A stretch of DNA of 6,885 nt from DASYYE01 sp035946955 (GTDB lineage Bacteria > Actinomycetota > Actinomycetes > Streptosporangiales > Streptosporangiaceae), in assembly GCA_035946955.1 (NCBI GenBank), contig DASYYE010000173.1, positions 1 to 6,885 of the forward strand, written 5' to 3'. The notes beneath the pieces were generated by a model. It was not told the DNA's origin, did no database searches, and was given only the letters and a program-made list of their open reading frames with translations. Below, one piece after another: positions 1 to 6,027 of this stretch (its first letter is position 1; each line of letters starts with the position of its first letter). Made by a program: the position numbers and the translations under genes.

Positions 1-200
1 CAGCCCGCCCCTATCGTGCCGCCCGGCCCGCCACCCCCGAAGCCACACCGGCCATCACGCGGCAGCGGCCCCAGCCCGCCAACACCCGCACAGCCAGATT
101 TCACGCTCGGCGACCGCCGGCCAAGCGAGTTGGCTTAGCAGACCGCCGCGAGGGGTGTAGCCGCTCACGGCCTTCCCTACCTGTGATCGGAGCGGGCCGG
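1..200. other. Upstream stretch without a confident gene
   Basis: I see no recognisable gene here. The + frame starting at base 3 is open from the window edge into the membrane-protein gene at 201. It reads as a Pro/Ala/Arg-rich low-complexity peptide with many G/C third positions over the first 35 or so codons. That could be the tail of an upstream gene, but it resembles no domain I know and GC-rich DNA often leaves such frames open. No hairpin or tRNA-like structure was noticed. Confidence 0.4.
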
Positions 201-804
201 ATGTTCTTCAACCTCGTCGCCGTTGTCCTGTCCGTCCTGGCCCTGGCCATCTCCACCTACCTGGCGCTCCATCAAAATCAGATACAGCGCAGGGCCAACT
301 ACCTGTCGGCCTGTACCGGGATGTTTGCCGGCTTCCGCTCTGCGGCATTCCACGACCACTACTTGTTCGTCACCGAGACCCTGCCGTCCGCCTACGACCC
401 TCAGCTCGGTATCTCGGGTCTGCCGGAGGAGGCCCGCATAGCCGTCTACGACATGGCCTACTTCTTCCAGAACCTCGCCCAGTTGCGGCTCCTGCGGATC
501 CTCGATGAGGAGATCTTCGCCCAGCTGCACATCAGGATCATCCGGGTCTGGGACGCTATCGCCCCCATTCGTCCAGCGCGAGCTCCGTCACACCACCGGG
601 GCCTACCTGCTGCGCATACTCGAAGCCTTCGCCGCCGATGCCCACGAGACGCAAACCGGATCCGTCAACCCCCTCTTGCAGCGGCGTCGGATCCGTCGGC
701 AAGCGACTAGGCGAGCAGCAGAGCAAGCCCTGACGATCGCTCAGTTCAGCGTCGAGCCGGGCCAGCCAGGTGACAACACCGTCGGCGGGTCGCGTGCGGC
801 ATAA
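201..804 (+). pseudogene. Single-pass membrane protein of unknown function, frameshifted
   Basis: The ATG at 201 is preferred because GGAG at 189-192 lies 8 bases upstream; a GTG at 183 in the same frame is the alternative. Residues 1-22 form one hydrophobic segment (MFFNLVAVVLSVLALAISTY), so the N-terminus is probably membrane-inserted. The remainder is a soluble helical domain rich in aromatic residues (HDHY near 51-54, YFFQNLAQLRLL near 88-98). After residue 121 the frame breaks. The run of five C at 562-566 has one base too many, and removing one C restores the protein-like continuation FVQREL..TGAYLLRILEAFAADAHE in the next frame, which stays open to the TAA at 802-804. The last 20 or so codons look like read-through and overlap the converging gene that ends at 746. 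The layout resembles small DUF4760-like actinobacterial membrane proteins, but that match is from memory and weak. The frameshift could also be a sequencing error. Confidence 0.6.
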
Positions 805-1338
805 CGTGCGTATCATCCTTTGCCAGTACCTCATCAGCTAGCTCCGCCGGGTGAGCTTGTCCGAGCGCAGCATGAGCGTCCCGGCCGGCTGGCGGGCAGC
901 GGCAGCCACCATCTCATCCAGGCCGGTCGTGCCGGACTCGCGGGCTGCCTGGTCTCACTTCGTGCCGGGGTGAGTCACACGGGCGTTGAGCCGCTCCCGG
1001 AGCACGCCGGCGTCGGCCTCAAGGAAGACGTGCAGGACATCCTCGCCGCCTCGGCCAGGCCACCGAGGACCTCGGCCCGGTAGACGTCGCGGATCAGCGA
1101 CATCGCGACGATGAGCGTGTCCGCGTGGTGCCTGCGCAGCGACAGCGCCGTCGCGACGGCCAGTTCCCGCCAGCTCGGCAGGTGCTGGAAATCGCCGGCG
1201 GGCAGCGTCCATTTCCACAGCATGAGGCCGAGTTCCTCCGGGTCATACACGACCGCGTCCGGAAGCCGCCGGTGCAGTTCCTCCGCGAGCGTCGTCTTGC
1301 CCGCCGAACCCACCATTGATCCAGATGATCACCAGCAC
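746..1338 (-). pseudogene. P-loop AAA/kinase-like protein, multiply disrupted
   Basis: Read on the minus strand from GTG 1338 (or GTG 1332, same frame), the product begins VIIWINGGFG. It then loses frame at 1302, where a single G stands where one codon of the Walker A motif should be, and resumes as GKTTLAEELHRRLPDAVVYD. The next segment (EELGLMLWKW, HLPSWRELAVATALSLRRHH, SLIRDVYRAEVLGGLAEA) is well conserved in actinomycete P-loop ATPases of the AAA_33/zeta-like kinase type, which bind ATP and probably phosphorylate a small substrate. A second frameshift (one base lost near 1045-1047) leads into EDVLHVFLEADAGVLRERLNARV. The in-frame TGA at 955-957 follows. The same frame then gives DEMVAAAARQPAGTLMLRSDKLT, and a third frameshift (one base lost near 848-850) precedes PAELADEVLA. 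The natural C-terminus is near 805, with read-through to TGA 746-748. The reconstructed length of about 180-195 residues fits the family. With four lesions I consider the gene dead. Confidence 0.8.
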
Positions 1339-1509
1339 AAGCTATCCGGGCAATCTCCCCACCACTGGCGCTCACGAGCCGAGGTGGCGGCCGCGCCGGC
1401 TGGGGTGGTCTATGCGTGGTTGCCTGGAAGCAAGAAGGCCCCGCGTGCTCCCATTCAGCCGGGTAACCCTGCTGCGCGGTCTTTGACGACCGGAAGGTTC
1501 ACGGCCGGG
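1339..1509. other. Divergent intergenic region
   Basis: This separates the minus-strand ATPase pseudogene from the plus-strand transglutaminase-like pseudogene, so it should have carried both promoters. I could not find a convincing -35/-10 pair on either strand. A GGAAGG at 1492-1497 is a possible but distant ribosome binding site for the ATG at 1510. Confidence 0.3.
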
Positions 1510-2066
1510 ATGCTGGATAAGCGAACCCGGCGGCGGACGTCCGCCATCACCGCCGACCACGGCCAGCCACCAGAAGCCCTTGTCATCTCCATCGTGCCGG
1601 CGTTATGGACCGGCCTCATGCGAGGCCGGTCGGCCAACGTGTGCGTGGACGCCCGCCGCATCCTCCACTACGCCTACGCCCAGTTCGGCATCTGCTCCGA
1701 GTTGCGTGCAACAGACCTCACCGTCGCCACCGCTGACGGCCACACCGTGTTCCACGGCACTCCCGAGCCATCCTGGGATGGCAACATGCTGGACGGCACT
1801 GCATCCTGCACCTGCCCGGCGGCCAGCGTTTCGTCGACGCGACTGTCGAGCAGTACCCCCAGATCGCCCGCCCGCGGCTCGGCCCGGTCTGCGGCCGGTC
1901 CGCAGGCATGGTGGGCGGCACCGCAGCCCAGCGCGCTCTCCTCGCCCAGACCGGGCGCCTGCCCGCAGGCGCGCACCTGGCTGTCCAGCGGCAGGACTGG
2001 ACTCTGCTGTACACCCTCGCCAGCGATGCCGCCACCCAGGTGATCCTCAGTCACTCGGTCGTCTAG
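1510..2066 (+). pseudogene. Transglutaminase-like protein, frameshifted
   Basis: The reading frame from ATG 1510 gives PALWTGLMRGRSANVCVDAR followed by RILHYAYAQFGICSELRATD. This is the pattern around the catalytic cysteine of transglutaminase-like (papain-fold) proteins: a Cys at the start of a helix, then a small Gly-containing turn and SELRA. The frame continues to PEPSWDGNMLDG and then fails. One base appears to be lost near 1797-1798 (GGC-ACTGC where GGC-CAC-TGC is expected). In the restored frame the sequence runs HCILHLPGGQRFVDATVEQY and on to LSHSVV, ending at TAG 2064-2066. In this family the expected triad is Cys (NVC), His (GH before CILHL) and Asp (FVDAT). The lesion therefore lies at or beside the His codon. 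The start is uncertain because no strong ribosome binding site stands at the usual distance. The family call rests on motif order and is moderate; the coding character of both frames is clear. Confidence 0.6.
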
Positions 2067-2114
2067 GACGACCGCGAGGATGCCTTGTACTGCCAGCCCG
2101 GGCTCATGAGAAGT

Positions 2115-2157
2115 GCGGGGTGGGCAGACCGGCGCTGTGACCGGCTGCCCACCCCGC
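2115..2157. terminator. Strong GC-rich hairpin, probable bidirectional terminator
   Basis: GCGGGGTGGGCAG at 2115-2127 and its exact reverse complement at 2145-2157 form a perfect 13-base stem. The 17-base loop can add a 4-base inner stem (CCGG at 2129-2132 with CCGG at 2141-2144). It lies 49 bases after the transglutaminase-like stop and 41 bases after the stop of the minus-strand secreted-protein gene, so it sits between two convergent genes. No U-tract follows, which is usual for high-GC actinomycete terminators. Confidence 0.75.
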
Positions 2158-2197
2158 CCCACCGACCCGGACCGCCGCACCAGGGCGTCCCATGACT

Positions 2198-2578
2198 TCA
2201 GAACGGCGGGCGCCGGTCAGGAACAAACGACCTCAAGGTATAAGCGCCGACATTGATCGGGCCCCACCAGACATACTCCTTCCAGTTGTGCTGGATTCCG
2301 CCGTTGACGTAGGTTGCACCCTGGAAGATGAAATTGTGGTCGTAAGTTCCGTCAAAGACGTCGAAGTTGGACCACCCGCACAACCGCCAATCATAAATGC
2401 CATCTGGCGAGGAAGGCACGTCCATCGGGGCGATCGTGTTGGCGACTGCTGTGCTCGCGCTGGCAGCACTCTGGTATGGCATGGAACGAACTGTGCTTGC
2501 GCTGGCTGCGCTCGGTACAGCCAGCGCCCCAACTACCGCCACTACCCCAATAGCCGCCCACCGATGTCCTCCGAACAT
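2198..2578 (-). CDS. Small secreted protein of unknown function
   Basis: The predicted product is 126 residues. The ATG at 2578 was chosen over the upstream ATG at 2608 because AGAGGGA sits six bases upstream and the residues from there form a textbook signal peptide. It has a short basic n-region (GGHR), a hydrophobic core at about 7-21 (WAAIGVVAVVGALAV) and a likely signal peptidase I site after A25-S26-A27. Residues 28-60 are a Ser/Ala-rich linker that repeats SAASAST twice. The mature part (61-126) is aromatic-rich: YDWRLCGWSNFDVFDG, YDHNFIFQGATYVNGG, NWKEYVWWGPINVGAY, with a single cysteine (C67). It is probably exported to the envelope or medium and probably adopts a compact beta fold. 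I do not recognise the family. Codons are visibly richer in A/T than those of neighbours (AAT, TAT, ATT are used freely), suggesting separate ancestry. It stands alone, bounded downstream by the hairpin at 2115-2157. Possibilities include a secreted inhibitor, bacteriocin-like peptide or envelope protein; none can be chosen from sequence. Confidence 0.8.
   Translation of the reverse strand: MFGGHRWAAIGVVAVVGALAVPSAASASTVRSMPYQSAASASTAVANTIAPMDVPSSPDGIYDWRLCGWSNFDVFDGTYDHNFIFQGATYVNGGIQHNWKEYVWWGPINVGAYTLRSFVPDRRPPF
2448..2512 (-). repeat. 14-codon in-frame duplication in the secreted-protein gene
   Basis: Two 23-base copies, at 2448-2470 and 2490-2512, match at 19 of 23 positions and are offset by 42 bases. 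Each encodes SAASAST, one at the end of the signal peptide and one in the following linker. The offset keeps the frame, so this looks like a tandem duplication that lengthened the linker after the cleavage site. Confidence 0.6.
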
Positions 2579-2940
2579 TGATTTTCCCTCTCTGGTTGAA
2601 TGCGGCAACTCTCATCTGGGTACGTGGCCGCTCGTTGCGTGTACTTCAGGAAAAGTCTTGCCTTGCCTGACTGGTTGCACCTTACGACAATCATGACCAG
2701 CCCTTATATCTGCCCTGATGAAACGGATTCAGGAGAGCACGTGATAAGTCAACAGCCTGCCGATTCCGAACGGCTCCCGAACGGCTGCCGCGCGAGGGTC
2801 GCCGCCGGTGACCTGGCGCAGTGTCAGCGCGGTGGCAGTGCCGCCCCCTCGCGGGGGACGGCGTTGTTCGCCAGGTCCGTGGTGACCTCCGTCGGCGGCT
2901 GGTCAGCGCTGTGTGCAGGCCGTAGTGGGAGTGGAGGGCG
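2579..2940. other. Gene-poor spacer with nested inverted repeats
   Basis: No gene is recognised in these 360 bases. The left part is the leader of the minus-strand secreted-protein gene and includes its ribosome binding site; no clear -35/-10 pair was found. Around 2766-2786 the ten-base word ccgaacggct occurs twice, 11 bases apart. GACCTGGCG at 2810-2818 pairs with CGCCAGGTC at 2869-2877, enclosing a second hairpin of CCGCCCCC at 2841-2848 with GGGGGaCGG at 2853-2861. A long plus-strand open frame crosses the region into the IstB remnant, but its peptide here looks non-coding. Confidence 0.45.
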
Positions 2941-2945
2941 GTCTG

Positions 2946-3316
2946 GTGTGGCCGCGGGAGGCCCGGCGGGCAGGTCACGGGGGGAAGGCTGCATCCGCGC
3001 CGCCCGCTTCCCCGCCCGCAGGCCCCTGGAGGACTTCGACTTCAGACACGCCTGCGGCCTGCGCCGCGGGGCCATCGCCCACCTGGGCACCCTCGACTTC
3101 GCCGTGGCCAAGGAGAACGTGGTGTTCCTCGGCCCACCCGGCACCGGCAAGACCCACCTCGCGATCGGCCTGGCCATCCGCGCCTGCCAGGCCGGGCACC
3201 GGGTCTGCTTCGCCACCGCCGCCGAGCGGGTCGCCCGCCTCGCCGACGCCCACCACGCCGGGCGCCTCCAGGCCGAACTCATCCGGCTGGGCCGCTGCCC
3301 CCTGATGGTCATCGAC
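2946..3316 (+). pseudogene. istB: IS21-type IstB helper ATPase, N-terminal remnant
   Basis: IstB is the AAA+ ATPase that works with the IstA transposase of IS21-family elements in target selection. From about 2985 to 3316 the frame gives EGCIRAARFPARRPLEDFDF, then IAHLGTLDF and ENVVFLGPPGTGKTHLAIGL, the latter with Walker A GPPGTGKT at 3131-3154. It continues through AIRACQAGHRV, ADAHHAGRLQAELIRLGR and PLMVID. The upstream piece REARRAGHGG lies in another frame, with a break in the G run near 2985-2990. Homology ends at Walker B aspartate 3314-3316; the family would continue with Glu-Val-Gly-Tyr. Instead the inverted repeat of the RIT element starts at 3317. The C-terminal half (sensor regions) is missing and is not found after the RIT element. 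No IstA is present in the window. This is a dead remnant. Confidence 0.88.
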
Positions 3317-3419
3317 CTATGCCGACTCCGCGACTGTGCCGAGGGTCTTGGTTGCCGGGTCTGATTGGGTGATGACGCTGGCGTTCTTGGTCGTCTGGCT
3401 GGTGCTGGTGTCGGCATAG
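3317..3419 (+). repeat. Left inverted-repeat arm of the RIT element
   Basis: The arm opens with ctatgccgac at 3317-3326 and closes with its exact reverse complement gtcggcatag at 3410-3419, so it is itself an interrupted palindrome. Read inwards it resembles the reverse complement of the right arm. Both have CTATGCCGA-like outer words, a shared internal stretch (CGAGGGTCTTGG here, CGAGGTCTGTG there), a GCTGG-rich segment and TCGGCATAG at the inner end. The paired short inverted words are plausible binding sites for recombinase dimers (inference). Confidence 0.7.
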
Positions 3420-3464
3420 TTCTGGGCTGAGAGCAGCCTCGGGTAAGGGGCACCGTGCTCCCGC

Positions 3465-3472
3465 GAGGGAGG
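3465..3472 (+). promoter_or_regulatory. Ribosome binding site of ritA
   Basis: GAGGGAGG ends eight bases before the ATG at 3481. This supports 3481 rather than the GTG at 3478 as the start, and is the only strong ribosome binding site of the three-gene unit. Confidence 0.7.
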
Positions 3473-3480
3473 CGAGTGTG

Positions 3481-3943
3481 ATGGCTGGTACTCGGAGGAA
3501 GCCAGGTCAGCTGGGCCTGCAGGTCGAGGGTTACCGGGCGTGGCTGGCGCATCGGGGCTACACGTCCCAGACGGTCAGGAACATGCTGGCTGATCTGGGC
3601 CGGCTGGGGTTGTGGATGTCGCGTGAAGGGCTGGTGACGGCGGATCTCGGCGAGGACGCGATGGTGGCGTTTGTCGCGGCCCGGCAAGCGGCTGGCCATC
3701 GGAAAGCCCTAGGTCCGCGTGCCATGATGCCGCTTTTGGGCTATCTGAGGGAAGTCGGCGTCACCCCGGAGGCGAAGCCGCCACGGACTCCTTTGGGGCG
3801 CTGCTGGGCGAGTACAGGATTTGGCTGGTCCAGGAACGGGGCCTGGCGGCGGCGACGGTGCTGCGTTATGAGAGCACCGCCCCAAGGTCGACCTGAACAC
3901 GCTGCGGCACGTCGCCCAGCCCTGGCCAGGGACAGCCCGGTGA
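3481..3943 (+). pseudogene. ritA: RitA tyrosine recombinase, catalytic domain deleted
   Basis: From ATG 3481 the product has an N-terminal helical DNA-binding domain (GYRAWLAHRGYTSQTVRNML, then WMSREGLV and a VGVTPEAKPP linker). At about 3781-3783 one base is missing, and the adjacent frame gives the start of the usual SAM-like core-binding domain: FGALLGEYRIWLVQERGL, then AAATVLRYESTA. Right after this (about 3877-3884) the sequence jumps, in a third frame, to KVDLNTLRHVAQPWPGTAR and TGA at 3941-3943. That piece matches the extreme C-terminus of RitA proteins, which follows the catalytic tyrosine. The whole catalytic domain is absent, perhaps 250 residues, including Arg, Lys, HxxR, His and the Tyr nucleophile. 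The TGA overlaps the ritB start (GTGA), preserving the ancestral arrangement. RitA cannot act as a recombinase here. Confidence 0.82.
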
Positions 3944-4881
3944 GCGCCCTGGAGCAGCACCTCACCGACTACCTGCAACTGAGGCGTTCGCTCGGGCACG
4001 AACTGGCTGAGGCCGGCTGGCTCCTGCCGGGCTTGGTGGCCTACCTCGATGCTCACGGCCTGTCCACGGTCACAATCGAAGCCGCGCTGGCCTGGGCACA
4101 GCAAGCACCGAAGTCACCGACGGGCCAGGTGACGACCGTCGGACCACGGCGGATGACAGCTGCCCGCGGCTTCGCCCGCTACCTGTGCGGCATCGACGCC
4201 CGCACCGAGGTGCCGCCGCCAGGCCTGATGCCGCACCGGGCGCCGTGGCGCCGGCCGTTCATCTACTCCGCAGCCGACATCGACGCGCTGCTCGCGCAGG
4301 CCCACCAGACGATCGTCTCGCCGCTACGGGCGGCGACCTACCAGACGCTGATCGGGCTGCTCGCGGCAAGTGGGCTGCGGATCGGTGAAGCCATCAAGCT
4401 CGACCGCAGTGACGTCGACTGGGCTCAGGATGTGCTGCTGATCCGCGAGTCCAAGTTCGGCAAGTCGCGCCTGGTGCCCTTGCACCCCAGCAGCATGCAG
4501 GCGCTCGGAAACTACGCCCGGCTGCGCGACCAGCTCCAGCCGCAGCCCGCTGAACCGGCCTTCTTCGTGTCCCTCAACCGAAAGCGCCTGCTCTACGCGG
4601 TCGTGCAGCTGACGTTCCGGCAGCTCATCAATAACGCCGGCATCGGCGCCGGTGCGCCCTCACCGCCGCGGCTGCACGACTTGAGACATTCCTTCGCGGT
4701 TCGCAGCCTGCTCGGCTGGTATCGCGCGGGCGAGGACGTGCAGTCCAAGATTCCATCACTGTCGACCTACCTGGGGCACCGCGAGCCGGCGTCTACTTAC
4801 TGGTATCTGTCAGCGGCCCCGGAACTGCTCGCGCTGGCCGCCGCCCGACAGGACACCGCATGGTCGGCGGCGCGGTCATGA
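3940..4881 (+). CDS. ritB: RitB tyrosine recombinase
   Basis: The 313-residue product starts at GTG 3940, overlapping the ritA stop, which fits RitB length and the trio layout. The same frame is also open back to 3478, but the upstream part is mostly out-of-frame ritA. Residues 1-90 are the helical core-binding domain (SALEQHLTDYLQLRRSLGHE, YLDAHGLSTVTIEAALAWAQ). Residues 110-313 are the catalytic domain with all expected residues: R147 (ASGLRIGEA), K172 in the beta-hairpin (ESKFGKSRLVPL), H246 and R249 (LHDLRHSF), H280 (YLGHREPAS) and nucleophile Y289 (TYWYL). It should cut and rejoin DNA through a 3'-phosphotyrosine, presumably at the element's inverted repeats with the other Rit proteins. 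Its stop TGA overlaps the ritC ATG, so translation is coupled. No lesion is visible. Assignment as RitB rather than a XerC/D relative depends on the neighbours. Confidence 0.88.
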   Translation: MSALEQHLTDYLQLRRSLGHELAEAGWLLPGLVAYLDAHGLSTVTIEAALAWAQQAPKSPTGQVTTVGPRRMTAARGFARYLCGIDARTEVPPPGLMPHRAPWRRPFIYSAADIDALLAQAHQTIVSPLRAATYQTLIGLLAASGLRIGEAIKLDRSDVDWAQDVLLIRESKFGKSRLVPLHPSSMQALGNYARLRDQLQPQPAEPAFFVSLNRKRLLYAVVQLTFRQLINNAGIGAGAPSPPRLHDLRHSFAVRSLLGWYRAGEDVQSKIPSLSTYLGHREPASTYWYLSAAPELLALAAARQDTAWSAARS

Positions 4882-5864
4882 CGCTGATAGCGCCGACGTT
4901 GCAGGCGTTCTTCACCGACCGGCTCATTCAGCAGCGTCAGGCCAGCCCGCAGACCATCGCGTCCTACCGTGACACTCTGCGCCTGCTGCTCACCTTCGTG
5001 CACCAGCGGACCAGGAAGATGCCCGCCCAGCTCGACTGGGACGACCTGGACGCCATCACGATCGCCGCGTTCCTCAACCACCTCGAGAGCGAGCGGCACA
5101 ACAGCACCAGAACCCGCAACCTGCGCCTGACGGCGATCCGTTCGCTGTTCTCCTACGCCGCCCTGCGCCACCCCCAGCACGCGCTGCTCATCCAGCGCGT
5201 GCTGGCGATCCCCCCGAAACGGTTCGACAAGCGGATCCTGACATTCCTGACCGCCACCGAAGTCGATGCGCTACTCGCCGCACCAGATCAGGCCCGCTGG
5301 GAAGGGCGGCGAGACCGGGCCCTGATGCTGGCTATCCAGGCCGGCCTGCGGGTCTCCGAAATCACCAGCCTGATCTGCAACGACATCACACTCACAACCG
5401 GCGCCAGTGTCCGCTGCCAAGGCAAAGGACGAAAACAGCGAGCTGTCCCTCTCACCACCCCCGTCCAGACACTCTTGCGGCTTTGGCTCCGCGAACGAGG
5501 CGGACACCCCGACGATCCGCTCTTCCCGACCCGCACCGGACGGCGGCTCAGCCGCGATGCAGTCGCGCTGCGGGTCACCACCCACACCGCGACTGCCGCA
5601 CAGCGATGCCCGTCACTGCTCGGCAAAAGAATCCACCCACACGTCCTGCGCCACCGCTGCGCCATGTCCCTGCTGCAAGCAGGCGTCGACACCTCTGTGA
5701 TCGCCCTCTGGCTCGGCCACGCCGGCGTCCGGTCCACCGACGCCTACGTCCACGCCGACATCACCATCAAGGAAAGAGCCCTCGCACTCACCACACCCGC
5801 GGGGGCCAAACCCGGCCGTTACCGCCCCACCGACAAGATGCTCGCCTTCCTCGAAGACCTGTAA
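4878..5864 (+). CDS. ritC: RitC tyrosine recombinase
   Basis: The 328-residue product starts at ATG 4878, in an ATGA overlap with the ritB stop; another in-frame ATG at 4860 is less likely. Residues 1-100 form the core-binding domain (APTLQAFFTDRLIQQRQASP, NLRLTAIRSLFSYAALRHPQ). The catalytic domain has R158 (IQAGLRVSEITSL), K183 (CQGKGRKQRAVPL), H255 and R258 (HPHVLRHRCAMSLLQAG), H281 (WLGHAGV) and Y290 (STDAYVHAD), nine residues after H281 as in XerC/XerD. All are intact. The C-terminal tail (RYRPTDKMLAFLEDL) is typical of recombinases of this trio. As the third gene it depends on coupled translation from ritB. The right inverted-repeat arm begins at the base after its TAA, an economical arrangement. 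The protein is presumably a partner of RitB in strand exchange, but the division of labour among Rit proteins is not known from this sequence. Confidence 0.9.
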   Translation: MTLIAPTLQAFFTDRLIQQRQASPQTIASYRDTLRLLLTFVHQRTRKMPAQLDWDDLDAITIAAFLNHLESERHNSTRTRNLRLTAIRSLFSYAALRHPQHALLIQRVLAIPPKRFDKRILTFLTATEVDALLAAPDQARWEGRRDRALMLAIQAGLRVSEITSLICNDITLTTGASVRCQGKGRKQRAVPLTTPVQTLLRLWLRERGGHPDDPLFPTRTGRRLSRDAVALRVTTHTATAAQRCPSLLGKRIHPHVLRHRCAMSLLQAGVDTSVIALWLGHAGVRSTDAYVHADITIKERALALTTPAGAKPGRYRPTDKMLAFLEDL

Positions 5865-5945
5865 CTATGCCGAGCCACAGCCATCCAGCTGCCTCGACTG
5901 GCAAGACACAGACCTCGCCCCGCAAAGGTGGCCGAATCGGCATGT
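5865..5945 (-). repeat. Right inverted-repeat arm of the RIT element
   Basis: ctatgccga at 5865-5873, directly after the ritC stop, faces tcggcat at 5937-5943. Read on the minus strand the arm starts acatgccga and ends ctcggcatag, matching the left arm in order and in two internal blocks. The inner word is well conserved; the outer word has changed (CATGT instead of CATAG), so the exact end near 5945 is uncertain. The arm is about 20 bases shorter than the left one. Confidence 0.62.
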
Positions 5946-6027
5946 CTGTCCCTGCTGCCATTTCTACGCACGTTCGTAATCGGGCGGGCGGGGAGTTTCT
6001 TCACTGCGGGCTCACCGGCTCGATCAC

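Larger units (their letters stand above)
3317..5945 (+). mobile_element. RIT (recombinase-in-trio) element with deleted ritA
   Basis: RIT elements carry three adjacent, same-strand, overlapping tyrosine-recombinase genes (ritA, ritB, ritC) between inverted repeats. Here the order, the GTGA overlap of ritA with ritB, the ATGA overlap of ritB with ritC and the related terminal arms (3317-3419 and 5865-5945, inverted) all fit. The left boundary is sharp because IstB homology stops at 3316. The right boundary, near 5945, is set only by the weaker outer half of the right arm. No IstB sequence resumes on the right, so the insertion site was rearranged afterwards or was already truncated. The element is shorter than usual because most of ritA is deleted. 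Whether RitB and RitC alone could move it is unknown. Confidence 0.8.

Noticed and set aside
1111..2043. Plus-strand open frame of 310 codons
   Set aside because: Its first half is antisense to the P-loop ATPase pseudogene and only the part from about 1510 to 1797 is protein-like. The true gene continues in another frame to 2066.
2198..2578. Lactococcin 972-type bacteriocin
   Set aside because: The size, signal peptide and aromatic mature part are suggestive, but the family's characteristic Gly-Gly-x-Trp start and its C-terminal pattern are not seen, and no accompanying membrane or ABC transporter genes are present.
2600..3364. Plus-strand open frame of 254 codons as one protein
   Set aside because: Only the segment from about 2985 to 3316 matches IstB. 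The upstream part looks non-coding, and the end after 3316 is read-through into the RIT arm.
2824..3699. Minus-strand open frame of 291 codons
   Set aside because: It is an antisense shadow of IstB and ritA, with Arg/Pro/Ser-rich translation typical of the wrong strand of GC-rich genes, and it crosses the element end.
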